Part shown: in pieces, positions 52,219 to 63,620 of the stretch
Layout of the letters: every line of letters begins with the position of its first letter
Numbering within the stretch: position 1 is the stretch's first letter
Assembly: GCA_034766995.1 (NCBI GenBank)
Contig: CM068317.1
Coordinates: forward strand, 36,594,249-36,658,248
Direction: 5' to 3'
DNA from: Acanthacorydalis orientalis
Lineage: Eukaryota > Arthropoda > Insecta > Megaloptera > Corydalidae
DNA: 64,000 nucleotides
Program-made: the position numbers and the translations under genes
The notes under the pieces: model-generated
Databases searched by the model: none
Told to the model about the DNA's origin: nothing
Seen by the model: the letters and a program-made list of their open reading frames with translations, nothing else

Positions 52219-52272
52219 TATATATATATATATATATATATGTGCGTGTGTGTGTATGTATATATATATATA
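52219..52272 (+). repeat. (TA)n(TG)n(TA)n microsatellite
   Basis: TA, then TGCGTGTGTG, then TA again. Confidence 0.93.
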
Positions 52273-53387
52273 AGTGAATGCGTTATATAAATAAAACCGA
52301 CTAACGAAATTACGTTCGAAACGAAAAAACTTCAGATAAATTTCTAGCAGAGTTTAGACAAAAATGGATGAATTTATTTGAATTACACTGGATCTTTTTC
52401 TGATTTGATGAGCTTTATGTTATATATATATATATATAAATATATATATTTAACGATTCGCTGCATTTTTCATTCATATTTTAAATGAATTTTCTAATAT
52501 TCGTTTCCCAAATATTCACCGGACCTTCATATCCTATCCGGATTTTATATTATTTAATTTACTTATAAAACATATTTAATAAAGTTACAATTTAATGAAC
52601 ATTCAATAATTAAATTATAGCATTCTTAACTTTCGATAAATATTTGAAAAAAAATGATTTCGGCTAAAATATCATTTTTTTCTAAATGATTCGTCTTTAG
52701 TTTTTGTTAGAACTATTGTAAATTGGTTTCATAGAAAATATCGTTCCCGTGAATTATTTTAATATATTCTTTTAATATATTTTTCTGTGCTTATATTTGT
52801 TAATATTTTTCTTGTGAAAATATTTTTGAAAACCAGGATATTTGATTTTCTTTAATTATAATGAGCTTGTTGAGTAAGTATTATTTAAAAATAATTATAT
52901 CTGTTTTTCTCTAATAAAATTTAAAATGATTAAACGATTATGTCAGTGAACAAAGTCTAGTTTAAAGGTTTAAATATGAGACTTAATCGTCATAAACTGT
53001 AAAAAGTTTCCTGCTTAAACTTATTCATTAAATCATTATTAATCACATTTGATTCCCATTTCGATAATTTTTTCTGTACTTAATGATACACCGCCGTCGA
53101 AATGTGCAAAAGCAACCATGTAAACTGGTACCTAATAATTTATTAAACATTTTTATACAGAAAGAAATTAATTTGTAGAATGAAAAATAATTTATTTATA
53201 AAAATAAATTTTTCCATTGTGTCAGAACTGTAATAAAATTTGTTTGTAAAAATTATAATTATTTTTTAATAAAAAATTAATTAAAAAAACTTGTAACATT
53301 CAAACATGTTTCTCCTTTTTAAATTCAGTATGGTTTATTATAAAATTGATCAATTTTTCATAGTCTTTTTATTCTCTCTCTTTTTAT

Positions 53388-53390
<3 letters not shown>

Positions 53391-53434
<44 letters not shown>

Positions 53435-53441
53435 CATATAC

Positions 53442-53473
<32 letters not shown>
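53391..53473 (+). repeat. (TA)n then (TG)n microsatellite
   Basis: TA with CATA interruptions changes to a pure TG run at the 3' end. Confidence 0.95.
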
Positions 53474-53819
53474 AGAATTTTTTTTAATATTTAATACTAA
53501 AAACATTCTCTAAGAAAATAAAGACAATAAAATATTAAAGAAGCAATTGCACCTTCTACAAAATAAATATTGTATGAAAAATAATATAAAAACACTTCTT
53601 TCAATATTAGTTTATAAATAAACATATACCTTAACATTTTAAATAATGGAAACTACAATATTTTATAAAAATAATGCTATATGTATATTTATAAAAAAAG
53701 AACCACATATTGTTTGCAATTTATTTGATTAATATCCGTATATAATAAATTACGATTATATTGAAATATTATTAAGATATATTGTTCTAGATTCTTTTTA
53801 ATAATAAAAAAACAACTGT

Positions 53820-54060
53820 ATTGGATCAATGTAATCTACGGTCTACAGCCATGAATTTACCCTTTACAGGTACACATGTGCGTTAGTATAACTATTGGTA
53901 CGTGAGAAAGATACAAATATAAGGTATATGAAGCATCCTAGTTTTGGGTTTACTTTATTCCCTTGCTGAATATATATGCGGTTGCAAGATTTGTAAGTGC
54001 ACGAGTGACTCGTTTAACGTATATACGTGTACGTGTTCACTAGGGTTTTCGAATATCTTT
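53820..54060. other. Higher-complexity segment before a TA array
   Basis: Mixed composition with several CpG around 53990-54040 (GCACGAGTGACTCG, ACGTGTACGTGTTC). Frames of 76 and 65 codons run from here into the TA array and are not supported as genes. Confidence 0.2.
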
Positions 54061-54084
54061 TCTTTTTGTTGGAATATTCATACA

Positions 54085-54088
<4 letters not shown>

Positions 54089-54144
<56 letters not shown>
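54089..54144 (+). repeat. (TA)n microsatellite
   Basis: 56 bp of pure TA. Shorter ones lie at 54299-54323 and 54858-54880. Confidence 0.95.
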
Positions 54145-54146
<2 letters not shown>

Positions 54147-54498
54147 TTACAGTGTTTCAACAAATTCGGTTTAATTAAATTATTTCTTTTATTACGAGTT
54201 ACATTTATTCTAACAAATTGTTAATAGCAATATAAAAATAAATCAACATACGTGACAAGAATAAAATTCAATATTTATCTACAAACGTAAACATTTAAAT
54301 ATATGTATATATATATATATATAATAAAACGAACGAAAAAAATAATCATTCGAGTACATTTGAAATACAAACATTAACATTTTTTTACTGTTTCTTGTGT
54401 TATTCTTCTTGTGTAACTCTATAAGCTGACTTACAAACATAAACAGTATCTCAGTAGAGAATAAATATAAACATTGCCAAACACAGTATTGACATTCA

Positions 54499-54797
54499 GA
54501 CTAAATTCTCTTTTATAAATGAATTATTTATTCACCCCACGATCCATAATATTTGTTCAAATTATTTTTTTGTTTTTGCTTATGTGCTTTTCGATGTCAA
54601 CGTTATCATATTTAGAGCGCTAATGCAAAAATAAATATGTTTTTCTGTAACTTAGAACTTTGAAGATTATGTCATCACCATATAAATGCATATAAGCAAG
54701 AATTAAAAAATTATTAATAAATGGTTATTGAACATTTTTCATTAAAAATAATTATGGTTTGTAGATTAAAACAAAATTAATTTGTGAAAAATATAAA
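54499..54797. mobile_element. Family A element, two-armed copy
   Basis: The left arm starts ACTAAATTCTCTTTTATAAATGAATT and continues through TTCACCCCACGATCCA, TTGTTTTTGCTTATGTGC and TTTTCGATGTCA, ending near 54600. The right arm (about 54680-54797) reads ATGCATATAAGCAAGAATT, AATGGTTATTGAACATTTTTC and ends AATTAATTTGTGAAAAATAT, the reverse-complement layout of the 39067 copy. Arms are diverged by many substitutions, so this is an old insertion. No coding frame. Confidence 0.65.
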
Positions 54798-55048
54798 TAT
54801 CGCTTCAAAAATTAAAGTGAATATAAGTTAATGATCAATATATTATAAATTTATTTACATATATATATATATATATACATTCTAATAAAATTTTGTGAAT
54901 ATTTTCTATATTAAAATAAAAAATTGAATTTAAAATTGTAAAACTGGTTCAGAAATATTTTTCCAATAAAATTATTAAAACAAAAAATACACTAAACATT
55001 TTAATAATTTTGTTGCGATATTTTCTGAATATTAACGGTTTTATTTAC

Positions 55049-55053
<5 letters not shown>

Positions 55054-55116
<63 letters not shown>

Positions 55117-55142
55117 GTGTGTGTTGTGTGTGTGTGTGTATA
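55054..55142 (+). repeat. (TA)n then (TG)n microsatellite
   Basis: TA to about 55116 then TG. Two overlapping - strand frames (65 and 111 codons) owe much of their length to it. Confidence 0.95.
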
Positions 55143-55399
55143 GATAAAATATGGATATAAAGAGGGAATAAGATAAATTTTACACTTACTAAAAACAATA
55201 TATTTCAATAAAACCTTAAATATATAAAAACTTTTTTCATAAACTCTTTTATACGAGACACAATATTTTTTAAACGTTTCAAAGTTGAAAGAAATATTAT
55301 TTATATTATATTTTCTATCTAAACGAAATCGTGCATGAAATTCAAACCTAATACCTAGTATAAGAATGTAACTCAGCATCATATGCATTTATTATTTAA

Positions 55400-55660
55400 A
55401 CAGCAAGTTTGAAACTTTCACTTCAACTCATTTCAAACCTAGATTTAAAGAGCTGAATAACATGGCGTGACCCTTGTCACATGGTCTTAACTAATATACA
55501 GAACATATGATCACTGCTAACCCACACTGTGTTTCAATGTACACAAGAATAAACCTTCATCTATTGTAAAGCATAGCTTTTCCATTATGAAGTCTATGAA
55601 AGGAAAGGTGAAATGTTTCCGCCATTATCGACATGGGAGTACCACAATAGTTGCTTTTAT
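55400..55660. promoter_or_regulatory. Higher-complexity segment with GTGAC/GTCAC hairpin
   Basis: GTGAC (55467-55471) and GTCAC (55476-55480) are separated by CCTT, inside TGACCCTTGTCA, which resembles a nuclear-receptor-type inverted half-site. CCGCCATTATCG at about 55619 is another CpG-containing motif. There is no coding frame. Candidate regulatory DNA, weakly supported. Confidence 0.2.
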
Positions 55661-55836
55661 AAGTTTAACACAATAATAAAATATATAGAATGTATAAATT
55701 TAAGCGAATACTTTGAAATTTATATATTTCTCTAAAATTCATAAAAGAAAATCCATAAAGATTATATTTCAAAGGCACGAAAAGTTTCTTTACATTTTAT
55801 TTCGTTTAAATATTTTATATTAAGAACATTTTCCTA

Positions 55837-55838
<2 letters not shown>

Positions 55839-55887
<49 letters not shown>

Positions 55888-55890
55888 ATA
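55839..55890 (+). repeat. (TA)n(TG)n microsatellite
   Basis: 35 bp of TA followed by a TG run. Confidence 0.95.
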
Positions 55891-56254
55891 AATTTGAATA
55901 ATTTTCTCTACGGTTTTATCTACATTTTATGTATTTAGTATATTTATTACAAAAACGACAATCATTACTTTAAAAAATGGATGAATAATAAAATTACTTA
56001 AGTAAAAATTAAAAATTATAATTTTTATTCTTTTTTTTACAATTTTACAGTCTAAAAAATGTATTTTTGAAATTTGTTCAACATATTCTGTATAGAAAAC
56101 ATTGCTGTCATCATAATTAATTCAGAAAAAATAAAAAAGCTCTTAAATTAAGCTATTAAATATCTTATCATTTATTTCTTTAAATACTTGTTTTAGTATT
56201 TTATCAACAATCAATGTACAAAAAAAAGACTTACCAAATTAAAAATGTGTTGAG

Positions 56255-56500
56255 TAGTAGAAAGTGGATGATGGTGGAAAGGGATTTGTTGTAACACAAA
56301 GATGCTATAAATGGAGAAGCTGATCGCGTGAAAGTTTCTGTTCAACTTTCATTGTATATCTTTGAGAGCCTTAGAGTGAAGTTGAAACAAATTGATGCTG
56401 TGAAAACTATCTGAGATAACTATACACCCGTTTTATTTAAGTATCCGGCTTTTTTGTTGAAATTACGTGTTTATTCTTCTCTCCAATAGCAGCTATTTAA
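56255..56500. promoter_or_regulatory. Segment with TATAAATGG; weak promoter candidate
   Basis: TATAAATGG (56306-56314) lies in a less AT-rich block. In this genome background a TATAAA match means little. No clear initiator follows and no open frame lies downstream. Recorded only because the block stands out. Confidence 0.12.
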
Positions 56501-56955
56501 TTGAACGTCCTTAAAAGTACAGTTTTTATTCAACATTTATAACGTTTAATCTTATCATATAAATATTATTTTTTTAAAAAAAATATGTTATGTTATAAAT
56601 TTAATAATATTTTTTGATTATGTTTTAATTAATATAATGATATCTCTGTTTTATATACTATGAGTAACAATTATACAGGATAAGTAATTTAAATAAATAA
56701 AAAAAAAACTATGACCGATAAATATGTAGGGTAAAAACATGTAAATATGTATTTATATCTAAATGTATGCATAACAAAAAATATTTGTATTTATATCTAT
56801 ACACGATCATATTTCTACTTTATCTAAAAAATGTCATCTACCAAACAGCAAAAAATATCACAAACTACTGACAACACGAAGATAAAACTAAAACATGGAT
56901 AAAATAAAATTGTAATTTATTAAATGTTTCCCCTGACAAAAACGTAAAAATATCC

Positions 56956-56984
56956 ATACATACATACACACACACATATATGTG

Positions 56985-57022
<38 letters not shown>
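56956..57022 (+). repeat. (CATA)n(CA)n(TA)n compound microsatellite
   Basis: CATA and CA runs lead to a small TATGTGTATA step and then TA to 57022. Confidence 0.93.
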
Positions 57023-57442
57023 ATGTTTTAGGTATATAAAGAACAATTTATATATTATTTGTAATCTGAAACATAAAACTATTTAAATAATTCATAATAA
57101 TATATTTTGTTAGTCATAATTATTATTTAATTAAATGAGTAGTATGTTATTTATATCGACTACCACAGGGCTGCCCTAATTAAGGCTCGCAATGCAAATA
57201 CGGCTATTTTTATATTCAAAAAATATAGTACTTACAATCAATAATCAATGACTCAATAATTATTAATTAACAACAAAGACGTGAGTTATCCTTATTTTTT
57301 TACATATTGCATACATAAAAAACTTTTTCCAATATATTTTCCAAAATAATGGCTTCCAAAATCGTCTAATTGGCATCTTCTGATAAATGATTTGAGTTTT
57401 AGAATATTCAAATTATTTTTTAGTGAATTATTTTTAAAAATC

Positions 57443-57500
57443 ACATATATATATATATATAAACCCGTGTATATTTAGAGAGAGAGAAAGAGAAAGAAAA
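57443..57500 (+). repeat. (TA)n and GA-rich tract
   Basis: TA (57443-57461), 14 unique bases, then an imperfect purine tract of AGAGAG/AAAGAG type. Confidence 0.85.
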
Positions 57501-58254
57501 AATAGATGGAAATTTTTTTCAATTGTATTCTAAAATTTTAAATAAGTGTATCAGAATCGTGAAAGGTGCAATATTTCTCTCCTATATAAATAAGGTAACG
57601 TTTACTTAGATATAATATGTCAGTATTTGTTTATATCCGCCCAAAATTTATTTTATATTTCTTAATTTAGTTAGATTCTTGAATGATTGTTGTTTTTTGT
57701 TTATTGCTCTAACAATAACTCATTGTTTTAGAACAAAATTAATTTAATCAGACAGCTACACAATTTCACGCATTGGTTTATCAAAAAAATATTATTTAAA
57801 TGAAAGATTCTATTTTTTTTAAAAAAAAAATAAAGTATTAGTCAGTGCATCTTCTATCTTTACTCTCTAAAGTTAGTCTCTAGATTAAAAAAAAATGATT
57901 GTAGACAAGATAGTACGTATAGATTATGCCACGTATATAGTGAAATGGTTTGAGCAAAACGATATAAACACATTGTAAAAATTCGATAAAAATCAGTTTA
58001 AACGTGCAGAATCTCACTGTAAAATGGAGATAGTATCGACCAACAAAACAGTAAATTCGATCAAATTTGAAAATGATTGAATAAAACCCAATATTTATAA
58101 AAAAATCTTCAATTATATAAAATTGTGATTGAATAATGAGATCAGATAACTTATCTAATATTAATGAAAAATAAATGCTGATATTATCATTATAACTGTT
58201 TGTTTTTATAGATGTGATCACGTAGATATATTTTTTAGATAATCTTTGCCCTTT

Positions 58255-58390
58255 GGGAGCATATGAGTTTCTGTTCTCAACCACTATTTTCATCCCATGT
58301 AACATCTTTAGATGCATTTTAGAGAATATTAAAATCCATTTGAAAATTGCACACGTGCAGACACTAATAGTAGAGAATAGACATTTAGAT
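58255..58390 (+). repeat. Dispersed family B, copy 5
   Basis: It has TTTCTGTTCTCAACCAC, GATGCATTTTAGAGAATATT, AAAATCCATTTGAAAATTGC and ACACGTGCAGACACTAATAG, ending at TAGAGAATAGACATTTAG. It aligns with copy 4 across the core (AAAATCC..TGAA.ATTG.ACACGT.C.GA.AC). It overlaps the 5' end of a 145-codon open frame on the - strand. Confidence 0.55.
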
Positions 58391-58869
58391 AATAGAAAAA
58401 TACGATGACCATTTGGTTAATGAGACGTTAGTTTATTTAAATATGTCTAATTTAGAATAATTATTTCTGTATTAGGAATCGCCATTAAATCAATTTTGAT
58501 TAACGATTTTAAAAAGAAATCGAATTATATCATATAATTTATATAAGTTTATTCTTATTTTTGATTCTATTTAAATATACCAATAGTTAATGCTTATATT
58601 TTTTGACTATCGAATGCAGAATCCTATAAAATATAATTATTCGAATTGCTGATAGTCTAAGACCTCCAGAATAAATACATAAGACACAGTAATTCAAAAG
58701 AGATAGTAATTAAACTTTTTAAATTATTTTGTTGCAACAAAAATAACAATTCTTCGTCAGATTTAGATACTTGATTATATAAATCTACGAAAATGGTATT
58801 TCATTCAAATCAAAGGCAATAAAGTACTGAAACAGACAAAAACAACATTATTGAGAAATATATATTTCA

Positions 58870-59210
58870 ACTTTCAGCAATAAATTTCATTAATGTAATT
58901 ATCATTTTGACGATTCGTAACAAGATTATTTTGTTCATCGGTAGTAACATATATTCGGCCATGTACCTGTGCACGTGCCTCAATGGTATAACACGTTTGT
59001 ATTAGATAAATGTTGGTTATCCTCTCAAACGCAATACAGTAAATACGTGTACTCTGTAAAACGCAAACGTCAACCAATAAGCTACAGAAATGGTAACGAT
59101 ATACAATCAAATCTAGTGAACTCGTCGATAATCTTGTGTCCAACATACATACATTCCATCCTCAATCGACTTGTTTTTTCACATCAAATATATGTGAAGT
59201 ATTCATAACG
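58870..59210. other. Higher-complexity segment before a TA array
   Basis: Mixed composition with many CpG (ACCTGTGCACGTGCCTC near 58966, AAACGCAAACGTCAACC near 59059). Overlapping frames on both strands (90 codons -, 79 codons +) indicate lack of stops rather than coding. Candidate conserved non-coding DNA. Confidence 0.25.
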
Positions 59211-59246
59211 ATATTATTATTTTTTTATATCTACATTTCTATCCAT

Positions 59247-59249
<3 letters not shown>

Positions 59250-59288
<39 letters not shown>
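59250..59288 (+). repeat. (TA)n microsatellite
   Basis: 39 bp of pure TA. Confidence 0.95.
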
Positions 59289-59291
<3 letters not shown>

Positions 59292-59557
59292 TGTAGAGAT
59301 ATTTATCCCATTCTTTCTGTTTTTTATGTGCGAAGATGTAAAGATAAAAAGATTTATTTGCCGGTTCGTGAGAATATACTCCGTGTTTATTATATATTTA
59401 TATGTTACTGTGATATTTTTTATGATTTAATATAATAATATAAATAAAGTTATATTTTGTGGACTGCAAAAAATATCTTCATGTAATGTAAATGTTGTTA
59501 AAATACCAACAGCAGTATGATATGAGAGGTTTATTTGAATATTTACATTCATTTATA

Positions 59558-59560
<3 letters not shown>

Positions 59561-59619
<59 letters not shown>
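59561..59619 (+). repeat. (TA)n microsatellite
   Basis: 59 bp of pure TA. Confidence 0.95.
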
Positions 59620-59621
<2 letters not shown>

Positions 59622-59948
59622 TATGTTGTAATTTAAAAATATATTGTATCAATCTAAAAGTAAATAATAAAACAACAAAAGCAATGTATATTATTTTTAG
59701 AAAGTCATATAAATGTAAAAAAAACGATATTGAAAGAAATATTTCAATCTACATGTAATATTGTTACAATATATGATGATAAAATATAATTAAAGGATTG
59801 AGATAATTCAATTATTTCAAGATAATTTCGTCTCGTGTTAAATTATGTTGACCTTTTAAAGTGATTAACGGAATAAGTAAATCTGTTGCCTGTAGTATAA
59901 TTGTCTTCACTTTCAAAATCGATTATAATTACTGTCTATGTGATACTT

Positions 59949-59951
<3 letters not shown>

Positions 59952-60000
<49 letters not shown>

Positions 60001-60016
60001 TAGTAGAGAGAGAAAA
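59952..60016 (+). repeat. (TA)n and short (GA)n
   Basis: 48 bp of TA followed by ATAGTAGAGAGAGA. Confidence 0.93.
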
Positions 60017-60893
60017 TAAATGAATAATGATATATTTTTATAACAAACTAAAAATATTGAATACTTTCTAGAATATTTCAATCTTATAGATCAGAAAATA
60101 AATTTCTCAATGCCAGCGACAAGTTTTTATAGAATATCATTTTAGCAAAATTTGTTATAAGAATTGTTGCATAATGACCGTTAGTTCTATTTTATGTTCG
60201 AAATTTTATTATATTATTTTTTTAAAATGACAACATAACAAAAATCATTAGCTGAAACATGAAAACTTATGAGATTTAGTAAAAAATATGTGTACTCTTT
60301 TCATTCTCAGTAATTCAAAATCGATTTGAGTTTTATTTGTCAGAATTATTATTTTTTCAAGCACTTATCAACTATATAATATATTCATAATCTATCTAAC
60401 AGTTTTTATTCTTAAAAATACAATCCTATGAGAAAAGAGAAATCAGTAATACTGACTAAATAATTATCTTGATAAAACTACCAAAATCTGCACTTAAGAA
60501 AAAAAATTTTTTAAACAATAATTTTTATAAGAGTGTAACTAATAAATTTTTTATTCGTTTATAAATATATCGAAATTTTTTTTTATTTAAATAATATAAA
60601 TGGCAAAAAATTAATATCCATTTAATCTCTTTCATCATCTTTTATCATTAGATTTCTAAGAAAAATTCCTGTTCGTAATAATAGAAATATAATAAATAGA
60701 CATTTCATTTGAGGACATTTGAAAGAAATAAGTTTATTCCCGAAAAAAGAAACATAACATTCAACGAAAATCATTACCTTAAATCTTGGAATATCAATGT
60801 AAAATAAAACCAAAATCAATTCAGTGTTTATATCTTCTTAGAATCTTTTTCTATATATAAAAACGTGTATATTTGTTAAATGATTCTTTGTAA

Positions 60894-60909
60894 TACACAC
60901 ACACATATT

Positions 60910-60944
<35 letters not shown>
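60894..60944 (+). repeat. Self-complementary (AC)n-(TA)n-(GT)n microsatellite
   Basis: An AC run at the left, TA in the middle and a GT run at the right give a long inverted repeat that could fold as a hairpin. Confidence 0.95.
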
Positions 60945-61548
60945 TTGTTTATTTGTCACAACTTATTAAATTACGAAATCAACATTTACAAAGAATCGTG
61001 TTAAAACAAGTTGTATAGTTAACAAATATAAGTAAACCGATAGTTTGGAAAGATACCAGAAAATAAATGATTGATTGCACAGAAAATTGGCGTGACTAAT
61101 ATAATAACGGAGATTAATTTGCTGAAAGAGAAATCAGTCAGACAATTTATAAAATGAATTAAATATTGAAGAGAAAATATGTTATACATTTTATTTATAC
61201 TTTAGAACAAAGTAAGAAAAATATACCTTGACAGAAAATAGTTCCGTGTTGCATAAATGCATGAGTTAGCAATGCAAATTTCTAAAGAAAACAACAACAA
61301 AAAACGCAATTGTGTGCTAATTGGAGAAGTGTTCTAAAAAGACTGATAGTAAAAACATGGTAAAAAACTCATTTTAAATACAGACGAAATGCACAATGCA
61401 CATAGAAATACAAATGAAGTTTTTTCTTGTTCGTTAGTTTTAAGTTTATTTTGTGATAGGTACGTCTTGTGTTTTTCATATTTATTCATATATTTTACTT
61501 TATTAAGAAGTGAGAAAACAATTTGCATATTTATATGAATGTGTAATT

Positions 61549-61550
<2 letters not shown>

Positions 61551-61602
<52 letters not shown>

Positions 61603-61610
61603 CATACATT
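61551..61610 (+). repeat. (TA)n then (CATA)n microsatellite
   Basis: 48 bp of TA followed by three CATA units. Confidence 0.95.
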
Positions 61611-61688
61611 AATTATCGCATGGCACATGCGTCATTTCTGCTAAAAATCTATGTGTTAGATGTGGTAGTATGACTTAACGACTTAAAA

Positions 61689-61974
61689 TTAAGTTCACTT
61701 TCATAAATGAATTTTAATGTTTTGAAGGTGATACTTTTGAAATGTACATAACCAGAAAGAAACAACAATCATTTAGTGAACATTTTTGTTAAAAAAATGT
61801 TAATGGTTCTAAAATAAATAAAAAATATTTGTGAAAAAAATTCATGCAAAAGTATCAAAATACGCATATATAACAATAAAAATTGAATATTAATCAATTA
61901 ATTAATTTTTTGATCAGAAAAATGTGTGATTTGTGGGGTAAGTAAAAAAATCATTTATGAAAGAAAGGTTCAAG
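61689..61974. mobile_element. Family A element with a duplicated or nested right arm
   Basis: The left end has AAGTTCACTTTCATAAATGAATTTTAATG at 61690-61718 (described, partly decayed). Two successive segments both resemble the right arm: 61756-61845 (AACAACAATCATTTAGTGAAC through ATTTGTGAAAAAAATTC) and 61860-61974 (ATATTAATCAATTAATTA, GTGATTTGTGGGGTAAG, ATCATTTATGAAAG). This suggests one element inserted beside or inside another, or an arm duplication. No coding. Confidence 0.55.
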
Positions 61975-62479
61975 TAATTTAGTAATCTTTTTTATTAAAA
62001 CACACTACTAAACTGTAAATAAATAATTTCAATATATATAAAATTTTACTTATTTCGACAAATTTTATTTGTTGAACAATTTCCATTTGGTTCATTTTGA
62101 TAACATTTTTGATCAGTTCTAAGTACCAATCGGCTATAAATGCTCTCCGAAACCATGAATGTTAAATAGTTTCCACTCTATGCCCTTTAGAACAATTCAA
62201 GAGGTTAATAGAGGTTGATCAATTCAGGTCAAGAGAAAAGATATGACATTATATCGTAATATTGTAACGTTATCAGTTTTTAACATAAAATGTTAAAAGT
62301 TTTTATAAAAAAATATCATTTGTATTATCGTATTATTTTATAATACAGTAATATTTTTATCAGATAAATTTTATTTCATTGACTTCAAAACGTTAATTTT
62401 AAAAATAATATTGAAACATCAATGTGAACAATGTTTTATTTTGTGTATCGACAATGTATTATTTACTTAACTCTTGAAA

Positions 62480-62790
62480 CAATGACCAACAAGTTCATGG
62501 TAAATTAACTGACACAAACATTCGTTAAATGAGTAACAAGTGGTTATACAAACTATACGTACAAACGTTTATAACATATCAGTAAACGAAAGTCTGATGA
62601 TTTCGTGCTTGTGGTATTAGAGCAAAATTGTTACTTGCAAACAGGTAGTTTACGATATATGTAATTCAAATTAAATTACGTATCTAAGTTACTTCCGGCT
62701 TCCTGTCTAAACTACATGTTAGTTACATGATTTAACTATCTCTATAAATGTTAACACGTTAAACAACTGGTTTATGACAAGGGGATAAAA
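62480..62790. other. Higher-complexity segment with paired ETS-like sites
   Basis: ACTTCCGG (62691-62698) and CTTCCTGT (62699-62706) are adjacent in the same orientation. The block has few homopolymers and no coding frame. Candidate regulatory DNA. Confidence 0.2.
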
Positions 62791-63409
62791 CGTGCAGAAG
62801 TAATCATTTTATTTTTATTGACATTGAAAACATTTGTTTTTTACTAAACTGTAGTCAAATAGATCATTGGTTTTCACATTGTTTAAATCGTATTTATTTA
62901 TTAATAATTAAGAAATATAAAAACTCTGAATCTATTTATGCTATAAATTATTATAGAGATATTAAAAAAAAACATTAATGTTTTCAATTCATTGATTATT
63001 CTATGAAACTATTACAAGTTTCATAAAGAGATTTACAATACTTAAGGAAATATTTATTTCACCAGCATATTCAAAATTGTATGAATGTGTGGTAAATAAT
63101 AATTTTTTGTTCATTTTTTAGTTAATGGTTACAAATTTAATTTAAAAAAATAAGTGCTCATTTTTCATTGAATATAAAAAAAGAAATAAGTTAAAAAATA
63201 TTCATCCAAATAACACCATTAGTAACACCATAAAAATATATCAGTGTAATATATAAATAATATCAATAAATAGACATTAAGAAACATTCAAATCATATAT
63301 ACATATATATACATAATCAATAAAAAACATTTGAAGGCATATTTTTGGAAGACTTTTTAATAATACAAATAATTAAATATATTCATTTTTGTCATACTAA
63401 ACTATAAAG

Positions 63410-63620
63410 AATAACGTAGAAATGAACTTCATTTCAACATTTGGAAAAATGTCGAGTGGCCGAAATCTTTGGAAGCCAATTCTGTACGTATATGTGTTTT
63501 TTAAATAGCTTCATACGCACAGAACGCTAATTTTGGCACGTATTAGACATTTAGACGTGTAGAAGAGTTAAATAGATGTGATTTTTACAGGTGCTTGTAA
63601 ACACGTCACACATAACATTT
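63410..63620. other. Higher-complexity segment with a forkhead-like motif
   Basis: Mixed composition around TGTCGAGTGGCCGAAATC (63451 onward) and GCACGTATTAGACATTTAGACG. TTGTAAACAC near 63595 fits a forkhead-type core. TTTTTACAG at about 63583-63591 could be a splice acceptor, but no open frame follows. Confidence 0.2.

Noticed and set aside
55001..55388. Overlapping - strand frames of 65 and 111 codons
   Set aside because: The 3' portions are TG/TA microsatellite. The rest of the 111-codon frame has no family feature and low complexity.
56306..56314. TATAAATGG as a real TATA box
   Set aside because: TATAAA is very common in such AT-rich DNA and no initiator or open frame follows.
58874..59208. 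Overlapping frames on opposite strands as genes
   Set aside because: They overlap through most of their length, lack recognisable domains and lie in a block that is simply poor in stops.
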